A DNA stretch of 64,000 bases from Actinomadura xylanilytica (GCF_030283145.1 NZ_JASNWE010000007.1:62001-126000); one strand, 5' to 3'; shown: positions 1 to 11,316, numbered from the stretch's first letter. Program-made: numbers and translations. The notes: generated by a model from the letters alone, not told the origin.

Positions 1-939
<939 letters not shown>

Positions 940-990
940 CGTGTTCCTGGTGGTTGGGGGCCTTTGTCGAGAACCCTAGTACTCCGGACG

Positions 991-2352
<1,362 letters not shown>

Positions 2353-2498
2353 GGGGGGCGGGCTCCTAGGAAGATCGTTTTTCCGGGCCCAGCCTAGGGG
2401 AGCCGGACCCGCCGCGGATGGGACGTGAGAGTGAAGCGGGGATCACTCCACGGAGTGACCGCGGGCGGTCGGATCGGGCCGTGCGGGACCGCGGGCGG

Positions 2499-3128
2499 TC
2501 AGATCCAGTCGCCCATGGTGCGGCCGGCGAGGACGACGACGTCCTCGATCCGGGCGGCGACCGTGGCCGCGTCCCAGACCTCGTTCCGGGCGCACTCCTC
2601 GAAGGCGACCCGGGTCGCGGCCGAGTGGAAGGCGACCATGATCTGCGGGCGGAGGTCCCGCTCGGGGTTCACCCCCTCGCGGCGGGCGATCTCGGCGGCG
2701 AGCGCCTTCTCCGACGCCGAGAACCGCGCCATCTGCGCGGGGAGCAGCGCCGGCGTGGCCTCGAACACCTGCCGGACGCGGCGGAACCTGGCGGCGTCGT
2801 CCGGGGCGCCCTCGGCGATCGCGCTCAGCACGGTGCGCAGCGCCTCGAACAGCGCGGTGAAGGGCCGCTCGGCGGGCGGGCGGGCGGCCAGTGCAGCGGC
2901 CATGAGCCGGTCGTACCCGGCGAGGAAGCCGGTGAGGACGTCCTCCTTGGTGGCGAAGTAGCGGAAGAAGGTGCGCTGCGACACCTCGACCGCGGCCACG
3001 ATCTCGTCGATCGTCGTCCGCTCGTACCCCTGGTCGAGGAACAGGTCGAGCGCCGCGTCGGTGAGCGCCAGCCGTGTCCGCTGCTTCTTGCGCTCGCGCA
3101 GCCCGTGGCACGGTCGCTCGGCGGTCAT
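2499..3128 (-). CDS. TetR/AcrR family transcriptional regulator
   Basis: 209 residues. N-terminal TetR helix-turn-helix at about residues 15-60, with the typical TIDEIVAAVEVSQRTFFRYFATKEDVL signature in the recognition region (about 39-65); the remainder is an all-helical ligand-binding domain. I chose the ATG at 3128 over an upstream in-frame ATG at 3179 because a good Shine-Dalgarno (AAGGAGCC) sits just before it and the family usually begins near here. Monocistronic; converges on nothing and is separated by 146 bp from the two kinases. A GTAAC-N5-GTTAC inverted repeat about 150 bp upstream could be its operator. Ligand and targets unknown. Confidence 0.92.
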   Translation of the reverse strand: MTAERPCHGLRERKKQRTRLALTDAALDLFLDQGYERTTIDEIVAAVEVSQRTFFRYFATKEDVLTGFLAGYDRLMAAALAARPPAERPFTALFEALRTVLSAIAEGAPDDAARFRRVRQVFEATPALLPAQMARFSASEKALAAEIARREGVNPERDLRPQIMVAFHSAATRVAFEECARNEVWDAATVAARIEDVVVLAGRTMGDWI

Positions 3129-3279
3129 CGTCGGGCTCCTTCGGGTCCGGGGCGCGGATGTTCCCGGACGCCCGTCCAATCAAGGGGTGTATCACGGAAG
3201 CCGGGCTCCCGGCCCGGCGTCGGCGCGGTCCGCCGGTCATGGGACGGTCACGGGCCGGGCCGCCGTACGTAAGTATCTA

Positions 3280-3294
3280 GTAACTCTCTGTTAC
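3280..3294. promoter_or_regulatory. Inverted repeat GTAAC-N5-GTTAC, possible TetR operator
   Basis: GTAAC TCTCT GTTAC, a perfect 5-bp inverted repeat with a 5-bp spacer, in the intergenic region between the TetR gene (start 3128) and the next plus-strand gene. Its geometry fits TetR-type operators; binding by the neighbouring regulator is inference. Confidence 0.4.
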
Positions 3295-3447
3295 GGGATG
3301 GGTACTCTCGGTAGGGACAGGAATTAGGGGGACCGAGTCTCCGGGATTCACCGGCGCCGGATGGGCGCGCGGGTCATCCTTGGGGCTGGTCACCAAATGT
3401 CGCCGTTCGGGCGCTCCGGGTCATCGGGCGGCGATTCGTACCCCCTG

Positions 3448-3738
3448 ATGAGGCGGCTGATCGTGGTGTCTGTTGTCGGTGCGCGGGAGATCGCCGAAGT
3501 GCGGCGGCACCATCTCGCCGCGCTCGCGTACGAGGTCGAGGCGCGCGGGCTGCGCTGGCGGCTGGCCGGTCCCGAGGAGTCGGTGCTGACCGTCATGGGC
3601 ACCGGCGTCCGGCGCCAGATCATGGTCGTCGCGACGCCGGTCGGGCCCGGCTGGTCCTACCTGTGGACCGGCGGCGGCATCGCCGACGTCTCCGACGTGG
3701 CCAAGGTCGCCGAACGCTTCGTGACCCTCCTCACCTGA
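3448..3738 (+). CDS. Small conserved actinobacterial protein of unknown function
   Basis: 96 residues from ATG 3448; in-frame ATGs at 3361 and 3397 are alternatives, and no start has a convincing ribosome site. The body (GAREIAEVRRHHLAALAYEV..., ending in a WSYLWTGGG segment) resembles small alpha/beta actinomycete hypothetical proteins of about 90-110 residues. No catalytic motif, signal peptide or membrane segment is visible. It stands alone between a TetR gene and the SOS cassette. Codon use matches its neighbours. Function not recognised. Confidence 0.65.
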   Translation: MRRLIVVSVVGAREIAEVRRHHLAALAYEVEARGLRWRLAGPEESVLTVMGTGVRRQIMVVATPVGPGWSYLWTGGGIADVSDVAKVAERFVTLLT

Positions 3739-3825
3739 CCCCGCCCGCGCCTCGTCCTGCCCGGCCGGCGGTCCGCCCGCCGTGCCCCCGCCGCGCCCCT
3801 GACGTGCTCCTGCGGTGCCCCCGCC

Positions 3826-3855
3826 TTGCCTCCCGGTCGCGGCCGACCCTAGACT
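3826..3855 (+). promoter_or_regulatory. Sigma-70-type promoter of the DUF6504-dnaE2 unit
   Basis: -35 TTGCCT (3826-3831), 18-bp spacer, -10 TAGACT (3850-3855). The predicted start of transcription falls on the LexA box at 3862-3875, an arrangement in which LexA would block the promoter. Confidence 0.6.
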
Positions 3856-3861
3856 CGCCTG

Positions 3862-3875
3862 CGAACGTATGTTCG
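3862..3875. promoter_or_regulatory. LexA/SOS box
   Basis: CGAACGTATGTTCG matches the Gram-positive/actinobacterial SOS box CGAAC-N4-GTTCG exactly. It lies 60 bp before the DUF6504 start codon and directly downstream of a plausible -10 element, so the mutasome genes that follow should be damage-inducible. Confidence 0.85.
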
Positions 3876-3935
3876 AAGAGGCCGCATGCCTTCCCCCGTG
3901 CGGTGAACGCGAGGCACGAGGGCGGGGGAGGGTGG

Positions 3936-4211
3936 ATGACGCGCGTTTTCGGCGATCCCGTCGAGGTCTGGACCAGCGACGGACGTCCGGTCCGGTTTGT
4001 CTGGCGGGGGCGGCTCTACACCGTGCGGCGGGTGCTGGAGCACTGGGTCGCCACCCGCGACTGGTGGCGCGAGCCGCCGCCCGCCGCCGACGTCCCCGGC
4101 GAGCGGGAGTTCTGGCGGGTCGAGGCCACCCCGGAGCGCGAGACCGGGGTGTACGAGCTGCGCCGCGACGCGGCGACCGGCTCGTGGCTGCTCTCCCGGC
4201 TGTGGGACTGA
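3936..4211 (+). CDS. DUF6504 family protein upstream of dnaE2
   Basis: 91 residues beginning MTRVFGDPVEVW, with a GGGGGAGGG ribosome site before the ATG. It is small, rich in Trp and Arg, with a beta-rich pattern (VRFVWRGRLYTVRRVLEHW). From memory, such proteins (DUF6504) commonly sit next to imuB/dnaE2 genes in actinobacteria; the molecular role is not established. It ends 7 bp before the dnaE2 start and shares its SOS-controlled promoter. An accessory role in translesion synthesis is inferred from context only. Confidence 0.8.
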   Translation: MTRVFGDPVEVWTSDGRPVRFVWRGRLYTVRRVLEHWVATRDWWREPPPAADVPGEREFWRVEATPERETGVYELRRDAATGSWLLSRLWD

Positions 4212-4218
4212 GGCGGCC

Positions 4219-7200
4219 GTGCACCTGCACGTCGCCTCCGCCTACTCGCTGCGGTACGGCGTGGCGCAGCCGCGGGCGCTCGCCGAACGGGCGGCCGGGC
4301 TCGGCATGGAGACCCTGGCCCTGACCGACCGCGACGGTCTCTACGGGGCGGTCCGGCACGTCCGGGCCTGCCGGGACGCGGGCATCCGGCCCGTCCTCGG
4401 CGCCGACCTCGCCCTGGACTACGACGGGGATCCGGCCGGGACGCCCGAGGAGGGCCGGGTGGTCGTCCTCGCCACCGGCCGGACCGGCTGGACGTCGCTG
4501 TGCCGCCTGGTCACCGCCGCCCACGCCGCCCGCCGGACGGACGTCGGGCCGGGGGCGACGGGCGAGCGGGGACGGCGGCCGGCCGTGCGCCGCGAGCTGG
4601 TCGGGACGCACTCGGCCGGTCTCGTGGTGCTGCTCGGGCCGGCCTCCGACGTGGGCCGCGCCGTCGCCGCCCGCCGTCCCGACCTGGCCGCCCGGCGGCT
4701 GGCGGCCTGGCGGGAGACGGCCGAGCCGGTGCTGGAGATCGTCGACCACCAGGACCGGGGCGACGGGCACCGCGCCGCCCGGATGCTGGCCCTCGCCCGC
4801 GAGACCGGGGTCCCGGCCGTGCTCGGCAACGCCGTCCGCTACCTGGAGGCCGCCGACCATCCGGTGGCGCAGGTGCTCGACGTGACGCGGCGCCTCGTCC
4901 CGCTCGACCGGCGGCACCTGGATGACCGGACCGGGCACGCCTACCTCAAGTCCGAGGCCGAGATGCGCCGGGTCGCCGAGCTGGGCTGCGGTGCCGCCGA
5001 GGCGGACGCGCTGGTCGCCGCGACCCGGCGGCTGGCCGAACGCTGCGCCCTGGACCCGGTCCGCGACCTCGGCATGGACCGCGTCCACCTGCCGGACGCC
5101 GGCGACGACCCGCACGCGCGCCTCGCCGCCCGGTGCGCCGGCGGCCTGGCCCGACGCGGCCTCGACCGGTCCGGCGCGGCGGCGGACCGGCTCGCGGACG
5201 AGCTGGCCGTCATCGCGCGCAAGGGCCTGGCCGCCTACTTCCTCACCGTCGCGGACGCCGCCGAACTGGTCCGGTCCCGCGGCATCCGCTGCGCGGTCCG
5301 CGGCTCGGGCGCCGGCAGCCTGGTCAACCATCTGATCGGGATCAGCGACCTGGACCCGCTGCGGCACGGCCTGCTGATGGAGCGGTTCCTGGCCGACAGC
5401 CGCCCCGGCCTGCCCGACATCGACCTCGACGTCGAGTCGGCCCGGCGCTTGGAGGCCTACCGGCTGCTGTTCGACCGGTTCGGCGCGGAGAGCACCGCGT
5501 GCGTGTCGATGATGGAGACCTACCGGGCGCGCAGCGCCATCCGCGACGTCGGCAACGCGGTCGGGCTGCCGCCGAGCGAGATCGACGTGATCGCCAAGGC
5601 GTTCCCGCACGTCCGGGCGGAGCAGATCCGCGCCGCCCTGCACGACCTGCCCGAGCTGCGGCAGAGCAACCTGGCGCAGGAGCGGCTGGAGGTGCTGTTC
5701 CGGATCGCCGAGCGCCTGGACGGGCTGCCCCGGCACATCGCGCTGCACCCCTGCGGCGTGCTGCTGTCGAACCCGACGCTGCCCGACCGCACGCCGCTGG
5801 AGCCGAGCGCGGCGGGCTTCCCGATGAGCCAGTTCGACAAGGACGACGTCGAGGCGATGGGGCTGCTCAAGCTCGACGTCATCGGGGTGCGGATGCAGTC
5901 GGCGATGGCGCACACGGTGGCCGAGGTCGCCCGGGTGGAGGGGGAGCGGATCGCGCTGGAGGACGTCCCGCGCGACGACGCCGCCACCTTCGAGCTGATC
6001 CGCACCTCCCGCACGCTCGGCTGCTTCCAGATCGAGTCGCCGGGCCAGCGCGAGCTGATCGGCAGGCTCCAGCCGCGCGACCTGGACGACCTGGTCATCG
6101 ACATCTCGCTGTTCCGCCCGGGCCCGGTCGGCTCGGACATGGTCACCCCCTACCTGGAGTCGCGGGCCGGGCGCCGGGAGCCCGACTACCCGCATCCGGA
6201 CCTGGCCGGGGCGCTGCGCGAGAGCCTCGGCATCGTGGTCTTCCACGAGCAGGTCCTGCGCGTCGTCGCCATCATGACCGGCTGCGGGCTGTCGCAGGCC
6301 GAGGCCGCGCGGCGGAGCCTGGCGGGCGCGAAGGGCCAGGCGGTCGTCGGCGCCTGGTTCCGCACGCGGGCGCTGGCACGCGGCTACGGCGCCGCGGTGG
6401 TCGAACGGGTCTGGCGGACGCTCGCCGCGTTCGGTGCGTTCGGGTTCTGCAAGGCGCACGCCGCGTCGTTCGCCCTGCCCACGTACCAGTCGGCTTGGCT
6501 GAAACGGCACCACACCGCCGCGTTCTTCGCCGGGGTGCTCACCCACGACCCCGGCATGTACCCCAAGCGGGTGATCCTGGACGACGCCCGGCACTTCGGC
6601 GTCCCGATCCTGCCGCTGGACGTCAACCGGTCGGCGGTGGACTGGCATGTCGAGCCCGTGTCCGCGGGAGGCCCGGTCTCGGCCGCGCCGCCGATTCCCG
6701 AGCCCGAGCCGATGCCCGAGCCGATGCCCGCTCCGCCCGTCCTGCCGCCCGTACCGCCTGACCAGGACGCCGCGTCCGGTGCGTGGGGTGCGTCCGCGTA
6801 CGGGATTCGGGTGGCGTTGAACGAGGTCAAGGGGATCACCGACGCGGAGGCCGGCCGCATCGTCGCCGAGCGGCCGTACCGGTCGCTGTCCGACTTCTGG
6901 CGGCGCGCCCGGGTGTCCCGGCCGATCGCCGAACGGCTCGTGCTGGCCGGAGGGTTCGACGCCCTGTACCAGCCCGGTCCCGGGGGCGGCGGGCCCGCGC
7001 CGCGCCGCGATCTGCTCTGCCGGGTCGGGGCGCTCGACCGCGCCACCGCCCGTCCGGGACGCGGCGTGGGCGAGGGCCAGCTCCCCCTCGGCGACGAGAC
7101 CGGGGACGTCCTCGGCGCCGGGATCGTGGAGGAGATCCGGCCGGGCGAGCTGCCGCCGATGACGCCGTCGGAGATGGTGGAGGCGGAGCTGGAGGTCCTC

Positions 7201-7776
7201 GGCCTGGACGTCAGCCGGCACGTGCTGACCTTCTACGGCGGGCTGCTGCGCGGGCTCGGCGCGGTCCGCGCCCGCGATCTCGCGGACCGGCCCGGCGGGG
7301 GCGAGGTCCTGGTCGCCGGCGTCAAGGTCGCCACCCAGACCCCGGCCGTGCGGTCGGGCCAGCGCGTCATCTTCGCCACGCTCGACGACGCGACCGGCCC
7401 GGTCGACCTGGCGTTCTTCGAGTCGGTGCAGGAGCGGTGCGCGGCGATCGTGTTCGGCTCCTGGCTGCTGGTGGCGCGCGGCCGGGTCCGCCGGGCCGGC
7501 GCGCGGGCGGTCTCGATCACCGCCACCGCCTGCTGGGACCTGCCCGCCCTGGAGGAGGAACGGCGGCGGGGCGGCATCGAGGCCGTCCGGCGGCTGATGG
7601 CGCGGCCGGGTCCGGGCGGGGAGGGAGGCGGGACCGGGCGGCGCGTCGTCCACGCGACCGGCTTCGCGACCTCGCCGTACGCCGACATCGGCCACGCGGG
7701 CGACACCGCCAGGCGTCCTCCGGCTCGGCTCTGGCACGCCAGCGGCGGCAGCTCGGGCCCCACCGAACCCCGCTGA
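4219..7776 (+). CDS. dnaE2: Error-prone DNA polymerase III alpha subunit DnaE2
   Basis: 1185 residues from GTG 4219. C-family polymerase for translesion, mutagenic synthesis under SOS. Domains: N-terminal PHP (HLHVASAYSLRYG; LTDRDGLYG), palm with PDIDLD catalytic aspartates at about 400 and 402 and KLDVIG (Asp at about 553), fingers, helix-hairpin-helix region (ALNEVKGITDAEAGRIV), and an OB fold (about 1025-1080). LTDRDG replaces the LTDHDG of replicative DnaE, as in other actinobacterial DnaE2. About 1050-1100 residues would be usual; the excess includes a Pro/Met/Glu-rich insert (about 820-855) before the hairpin region. It follows DUF6504 by 7 bp. No imuA or imuB is visible in the window. 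Confidence 0.93.
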   Translation: MHLHVASAYSLRYGVAQPRALAERAAGLGMETLALTDRDGLYGAVRHVRACRDAGIRPVLGADLALDYDGDPAGTPEEGRVVVLATGRTGWTSLCRLVTAAHAARRTDVGPGATGERGRRPAVRRELVGTHSAGLVVLLGPASDVGRAVAARRPDLAARRLAAWRETAEPVLEIVDHQDRGDGHRAARMLALARETGVPAVLGNAVRYLEAADHPVAQVLDVTRRLVPLDRRHLDDRTGHAYLKSEAEMRRVAELGCGAAEADALVAATRRLAERCALDPVRDLGMDRVHLPDAGDDPHARLAARCAGGLARRGLDRSGAAADRLADELAVIARKGLAAYFLTVADAAELVRSRGIRCAVRGSGAGSLVNHLIGISDLDPLRHGLLMERFLADSRPGLPDIDLDVESARRLEAYRLLFDRFGAESTACVSMMETYRARSAIRDVGNAVGLPPSEIDVIAKAFPHVRAEQIRAALHDLPELRQSNLAQERLEVLFRIAERLDGLPRHIALHPCGVLLSNPTLPDRTPLEPSAAGFPMSQFDKDDVEAMGLLKLDVIGVRMQSAMAHTVAEVARVEGERIALEDVPRDDAATFELIRTSRTLGCFQIESPGQRELIGRLQPRDLDDLVIDISLFRPGPVGSDMVTPYLESRAGRREPDYPHPDLAGALRESLGIVVFHEQVLRVVAIMTGCGLSQAEAARRSLAGAKGQAVVGAWFRTRALARGYGAAVVERVWRTLAAFGAFGFCKAHAASFALPTYQSAWLKRHHTAAFFAGVLTHDPGMYPKRVILDDARHFGVPILPLDVNRSAVDWHVEPVSAGGPVSAAPPIPEPEPMPEPMPAPPVLPPVPPDQDAASGAWGASAYGIRVALNEVKGITDAEAGRIVAERPYRSLSDFWRRARVSRPIAERLVLAGGFDALYQPGPGGGGPAPRRDLLCRVGALDRATARPGRGVGEGQLPLGDETGDVLGAGIVEEIRPGELPPMTPSEMVEAELEVLGLDVSRHVLTFYGGLLRGLGAVRARDLADRPGGGEVLVAGVKVATQTPAVRSGQRVIFATLDDATGPVDLAFFESVQERCAAIVFGSWLLVARGRVRRAGARAVSITATACWDLPALEEERRRGGIEAVRRLMARPGPGGEGGGTGRRVVHATGFATSPYADIGHAGDTARRPPARLWHASGGSSGPTEPR

Positions 7777-7821
7777 CGCGGCGCGGCGCGGCGGGCAGGG
7801 GAGGGAAAGGAGGGGCGAGGG

Positions 7822-8505
7822 TCAGGAGTCGCGGGCGATCTGGAGGCGGGTGATCTGGAACACCGTGGCCATGCAGAGCGCGGCGGCGAGGGCCTGGAAG
7901 GCCGCCGCGGCGACGCCGACGTGCACCGAGAACCGGGCGTCGGCCAGCGTCTGGACGCCGTGCCCGCCCGAGAACATCCGGGCCAGCCCGATCCCGGTCA
8001 GCACGCAGGCCCACCAGCCCGCCACCACCAGGGCCGCCGCGTGCCGCTCGGCGACGCGGTACCGGCCGCTGTTGACCCAGACGTCGTAGACCAGACGGGG
8101 CGGCAGCCACAGGTTGACCACCGGGCAGAGCCAGCCGAACACCACCCACGCCCGGCGGTGCCGGTGCGGGCCGGGCGACTGCCCGTACGCGCGCCACAGC
8201 CAGGCGAGGTAGAGCAGCCCGGTGACGCCCGCCATGACGCCGCCGATGAGGAACACGTCCGAGTACGGCGCCAGCGCGTGCTCGGTGCCCCCCGGGTCAT
8301 AGGTGTCGTGGGTGCTGCCGCGCAGCGGCGCCTCCAGCCGCAGCAGGCTGATCCCCGAGCCGAGCGCGACGAAGGCGTTGAACCCGAGCAGCATGAAGAC
8401 GGCCACGCCCACCGCGCGGAAGTCGCGGCGCCGCGCCCACGCCCCGCAGGCCGGGCAGCGGGCGACCTCGGTCGGGATGATGTCGCCGCACAGCGCACAC
8501 GGCAT
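7822..8505 (-). CDS. DUF4328 membrane protein with N-terminal zinc ribbon
   Basis: 227 residues. CALC and CPAC knuckles in the first 22 residues form a zinc ribbon; about four to five hydrophobic segments follow (near 32-54, 85-107, 118-135, 160-178, 195-213). Segment WVVFGWLCPVVNLWLPPRLVYDVW is the hallmark of DUF4328 proteins. Role unknown; zinc-ribbon plus membrane arrangement suggests a sensor or scaffold rather than an enzyme. Converges with dnaE2, whose stop lies 45 bp away. Start is ATG 8505. Confidence 0.85.
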   Translation of the reverse strand: MPCALCGDIIPTEVARCPACGAWARRRDFRAVGVAVFMLLGFNAFVALGSGISLLRLEAPLRGSTHDTYDPGGTEHALAPYSDVFLIGGVMAGVTGLLYLAWLWRAYGQSPGPHRHRRAWVVFGWLCPVVNLWLPPRLVYDVWVNSGRYRVAERHAAALVVAGWWACVLTGIGLARMFSGGHGVQTLADARFSVHVGVAAAAFQALAAALCMATVFQITRLQIARDS

Positions 8506-8627
8506 GATCCACCTCCGAGGGGTTTGTGGTGCCTTGCCGTGGATACTACGGAGGTTTGACTATCGGCGCCCAATGGAGGTTCGCGCTGGTTCGAACATCT
8601 CTCCGCCAGTCCGCCCTCACCCCGGGG

Positions 8628-8990
8628 TCACAGCACCAGGGCCCCGGCGGCGAGGATCCCGGCCGCGGTGAGGACCGCCCAGACCGCCAGCCGGCCGAGG
8701 CCGCCGGAGTCGAGCAGCCGCTCCGGGCGGAACCCGGTGACGAGGGCCAGCGCCCACCATTCGGCGGTGAGCGCGATCGACACGTACAGGAATCCGAACC
8801 CGAGCACCGTGCAGCCGAACACCGCGCCCGCGAGGGTCAGGACGTGCGCGAACAGCGCCGACCCGCGGGCCCGCCCGCGCAGGCCGTGGCGCAGCCCGGC
8901 GAGGACGGCGCCCCACCCGGCGGCGCCCAGGGCCCAGATGATGAGGAGCGCGACGGGTATGCCGCCCAGCGACTCCGGTCCCAGTGCCAT
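8628..8990 (-). CDS. Small integral membrane protein, unknown function
   Basis: 120 residues with three to four predicted transmembrane segments (about 12-33, 48-70, 75-88, 98-119) and few charged residues. A GGGGAC ribosome site precedes ATG 8990. It lies 84 bp after the NarL-type response regulator on the same strand and may be the last gene of that transcript, hence possibly the system's target or accessory. No family recognised. Confidence 0.65.
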   Translation of the reverse strand: MALGPESLGGIPVALLIIWALGAAGWGAVLAGLRHGLRGRARGSALFAHVLTLAGAVFGCTVLGFGFLYVSIALTAEWWALALVTGFRPERLLDSGGLGRLAVWAVLTAAGILAAGALVL

Positions 8991-9074
8991 GTCCCCAGTT
9001 TCCCGCCGCCGCCCCGCGGTCCGCGGTCCGTGGCCACCGTCCGCGCGCCGCGTGCCGTCCGCCGCCCGGTCCGG

Positions 9075-9722
9075 TCAGCGCATGAGGCCCGACTCCCATG
9101 CCCACGCCGCGATCTCGACCCGGTTCCGCGCGTCCAGCCTGCGCTGGATGCTGCTCAGGTGGGTCTTGACCGTGGACAGCGACACGAACAGCTCGCCGGC
9201 GATCTCGTCGTTGGTGCGCCCGCGCGCGACGAGCCGCACCACGTCCAGCTCGCGTCCGGTGAGCGAGCCGCGCAGCGGCGCGGGCGCGGCGGACGCGGTG
9301 GCCAGGTGCTCCAGCAGCCGGACGGTGATCGAGGGGGAGACCAGCGCCTCGCCGTTGGCGGCGGCCCGGACGGCCTCCACCAGCAGCGCGGGACCGCTGT
9401 CCTTGAGCAGGAACCCGACCGCGCCGCCGCGCAGCGCGCCGTAGACGTACTCGTCCATGTCGAAGGTGGTGACGATCACCACCCGGAGCGGCTCGGCCAC
9501 GTCCGGGCCGGCCAGCAGCCGGGTCGCCTCCAGCCCGTCCATCCGGGGCATCCGGATGTCGAACAGGCACACCTCCGGGCGGAGCCGCCGCGCCAGCGCG
9601 ACGGCCTCGGCGCCGTCCCGGGCCTCGCCGACCACCTCCATGTCGGGCTGCGAGTCGACGATCATCCGGAATCCGGTCCGGACCATCTCCTGGTCGTCGG
9701 CGATCAGTACACGGGTGGTCAC
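9075..9722 (-). CDS. NarL/FixJ-type response regulator
   Basis: 215 residues, GTG start at 9722 sharing four bases (GTGA) with the stop of the upstream kinase gene. Receiver domain: acidic pocket DD at 9-10, phospho-acceptor Asp at about 55 in LFDIRMP, Thr in VTTFD, conserved Lys at about 107. C-terminal LuxR-type helix-turn-helix (about 150-205; SLTGRELDVVRLVARGRTNDEIA, LSTVKTHLSSI). Translational coupling to the sensor gene identifies its partner. Targets unknown; may include the membrane protein gene downstream. Confidence 0.95.
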   Translation of the reverse strand: MTTRVLIADDQEMVRTGFRMIVDSQPDMEVVGEARDGAEAVALARRLRPEVCLFDIRMPRMDGLEATRLLAGPDVAEPLRVVIVTTFDMDEYVYGALRGGAVGFLLKDSGPALLVEAVRAAANGEALVSPSITVRLLEHLATASAAPAPLRGSLTGRELDVVRLVARGRTNDEIAGELFVSLSTVKTHLSSIQRRLDARNRVEIAAWAWESGLMR

Positions 9723-10993
9723 CCGTCCGATTCTCGCAGGGTCCGGCGGGCGGGCAGTACGGCGGTGACCTCCCAGCCGCCCCCGGACCGGGGGCCCGCG
9801 GCCAGCCGGCCGCCGAGCGCCTCGACCCGTTCGCCCAGGCCGGAGAGCCCGAACCCGCTGGACGGCAGCCTGCGCCCTCGTCCCTGCCCGTCGTCGCGGA
9901 CGGCGACCTCGACCGTCTCGCCGTCCCGCCGGGCCACCGTCACCTGCACGGCGGTGGCGTCGGCGGCGTGCTTGCGGATGTTGGTCAGCGCCTCCTGGAC
10001 GACGCGGTGCACCGAGGTCGCCACCTCGGGCGGCAGCCCGCCGAGGTCCGGCGCCAGCCACAGCGAGGCGGGCGGGTCGCCGAATGCGGCGACGAGGCTC
10101 TCGACCTGGGCCAGGTCGCCGACCGGGCTGGTCGGCGGACGGTCCCCGCCGTTCTCCGCGTGCCCGGCGCCCCCGCCGGAACCCCTACCCGCGCCCCCGC
10201 CGTCCCCCTCACCGCGCCCGGCGTCGCCGTCGGACGCGGTCGCGTTCTGGGCGTCGCGCAGCAGCCCGACCATGCGGCGCATCGAGGTCAGCGCCTCGGT
10301 GCCCGCCTGCTCGATCCCGGCGAACATCGTGTCGAGCTGCTCCGGGTCCGGCGCCGTGCCCGACCCGGCGGCGAACCGCGCCGCCTGCGCCTGCACCACG
10401 ATCCCGGTCACGTGGTGGGCGACGAAGTCGTGCAGGTCGCGGGCCAGCTCCAGCCGCTCGTCCCGGCGCGCGGAGACCAGCGCCCGGGCCCGCCGGGTGT
10501 CGATCGCCCGCAGGTAGAGGCCGATCCCGATGGCGACCGCGACCAGTACACCGAGCGGCGCGACGAACAGCACCGCCTGGATCGCCGAGGCGCGCAGCGG
10601 CAGCACCACGATCGTGACCGACAGCGCCACCGCGACCGGGATCAGCCGCTCCCGGCCCTCCCGCCACAGCACCCGGACGATCAGCACCAGCAGGCCGCCG
10701 ACCTCCACCGCCGTGCTCGGTCCCCGGAACGGCGGGTCGGCGAGCACGATGAACAGGGTGGTCAGCGCCGACGCGCCCAGCGCGCCGACCGCCCAGGGGA
10801 ACCGGTGCCGCACCGAGACCGCCGCGCCGGTGACGACGACGGCCACGCCGATCAGCCAGAAGTCGAACGCGTGGTTGAACGCCGCCGCCAGGCACAGCAG
10901 CAGGTACAGCCCGGCGCACCCGAGGTAGGCGACGCGCGCCAGGCAGCCGCCCGCGAAATGGATTCGGTCCACCCGCGCGCCCGTGTCGTCCAT
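9719..10993 (-). CDS. Sensor histidine kinase, HisKA_3 (NarX/DesK-like)
   Basis: 424 residues from ATG 10993. Five to six hydrophobic segments in residues 22-160 make a membrane input domain; then HisKA_3 with phospho-accepting His at about 188 in RDLHDFVAHHVTG, and a HATPase_c domain (N box EALTNIRKHA, G box DDGQGRG, GFGLSGLGERV). A Gly/Asp/Glu-rich insert (about 260-290) separates the dimerisation and ATPase domains. It overlaps its response regulator by 4 bp. The signal is not identifiable; no extracellular loop of useful size is evident, so a membrane-intrinsic signal is likely. Confidence 0.94.
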   Translation of the reverse strand: MDDTGARVDRIHFAGGCLARVAYLGCAGLYLLLCLAAAFNHAFDFWLIGVAVVVTGAAVSVRHRFPWAVGALGASALTTLFIVLADPPFRGPSTAVEVGGLLVLIVRVLWREGRERLIPVAVALSVTIVVLPLRASAIQAVLFVAPLGVLVAVAIGIGLYLRAIDTRRARALVSARRDERLELARDLHDFVAHHVTGIVVQAQAARFAAGSGTAPDPEQLDTMFAGIEQAGTEALTSMRRMVGLLRDAQNATASDGDAGRGEGDGGGAGRGSGGGAGHAENGGDRPPTSPVGDLAQVESLVAAFGDPPASLWLAPDLGGLPPEVATSVHRVVQEALTNIRKHAADATAVQVTVARRDGETVEVAVRDDGQGRGRRLPSSGFGLSGLGERVEALGGRLAAGPRSGGGWEVTAVLPARRTLRESDG

Positions 10994-11134
10994 GACTACG
11001 CAGGCTAGGGCCCGGGGCGGAGTGCGGAATCCGCCTTTCGGCCGATCGCGCACCCGCCGTCCGCGCCGTCCGCGCCGCGCCCGCCCCGCTGTCGCGCGCC
11101 CGTGCCGGACGCGGCGCGGAACGGCGGGCAATAG

Positions 11135-11150
11135 TCGAACATGCATTCGA
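11135..11150. promoter_or_regulatory. Degenerate SOS-box-like palindrome
   Basis: TCGAACATGCATTCGA differs from the actinobacterial SOS box by one base in the right half (ATTCG for GTTCG). It lies between the histidine kinase gene and a small ORF. Weak candidate only. Confidence 0.25.
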
Positions 11151-11182
11151 AAAATGTCAGTGGTGGCGCGTACGGTGGCCTT

Positions 11183-11201
11183 GTGACGTGGGAGACGTCA
11201 C
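11183..11201. promoter_or_regulatory. Operator-like inverted repeat GTGACGT-N5-ACGTCAC
   Basis: Perfect 7-bp arms with a 5-bp spacer, 116 bp before the GTG of the small ORF at 11317. Protein binding is inferred from symmetry alone. The rest of the 323-bp gap 10994-11316 shows only the degenerate SOS-like palindrome at 11135. Confidence 0.4.
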
Positions 11202-11316
11202 GGAATGCCGAGCGGACCGAAGAGCTTGTTCGATGCGTACCCAGGGGTACGTCCCGGCCGGTGGGGGTGGGGCGCGCAAGCGTCCGTCCCGCCGGCATCT
11301 GGAAGGGGTAGTGGCA

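Noticed and set aside
3421..7737. Very long open frame antisense to dnaE2
   Set aside because: It is the mirror of a GC3-rich gene; translation is Arg/Pro/Gly-rich without any motif, while the sense strand encodes a recognisable polymerase.
11135..11150. Possible second SOS box
   Set aside because: One defined base is wrong and the downstream gene has no DNA-damage link; kept only as a low-confidence site.
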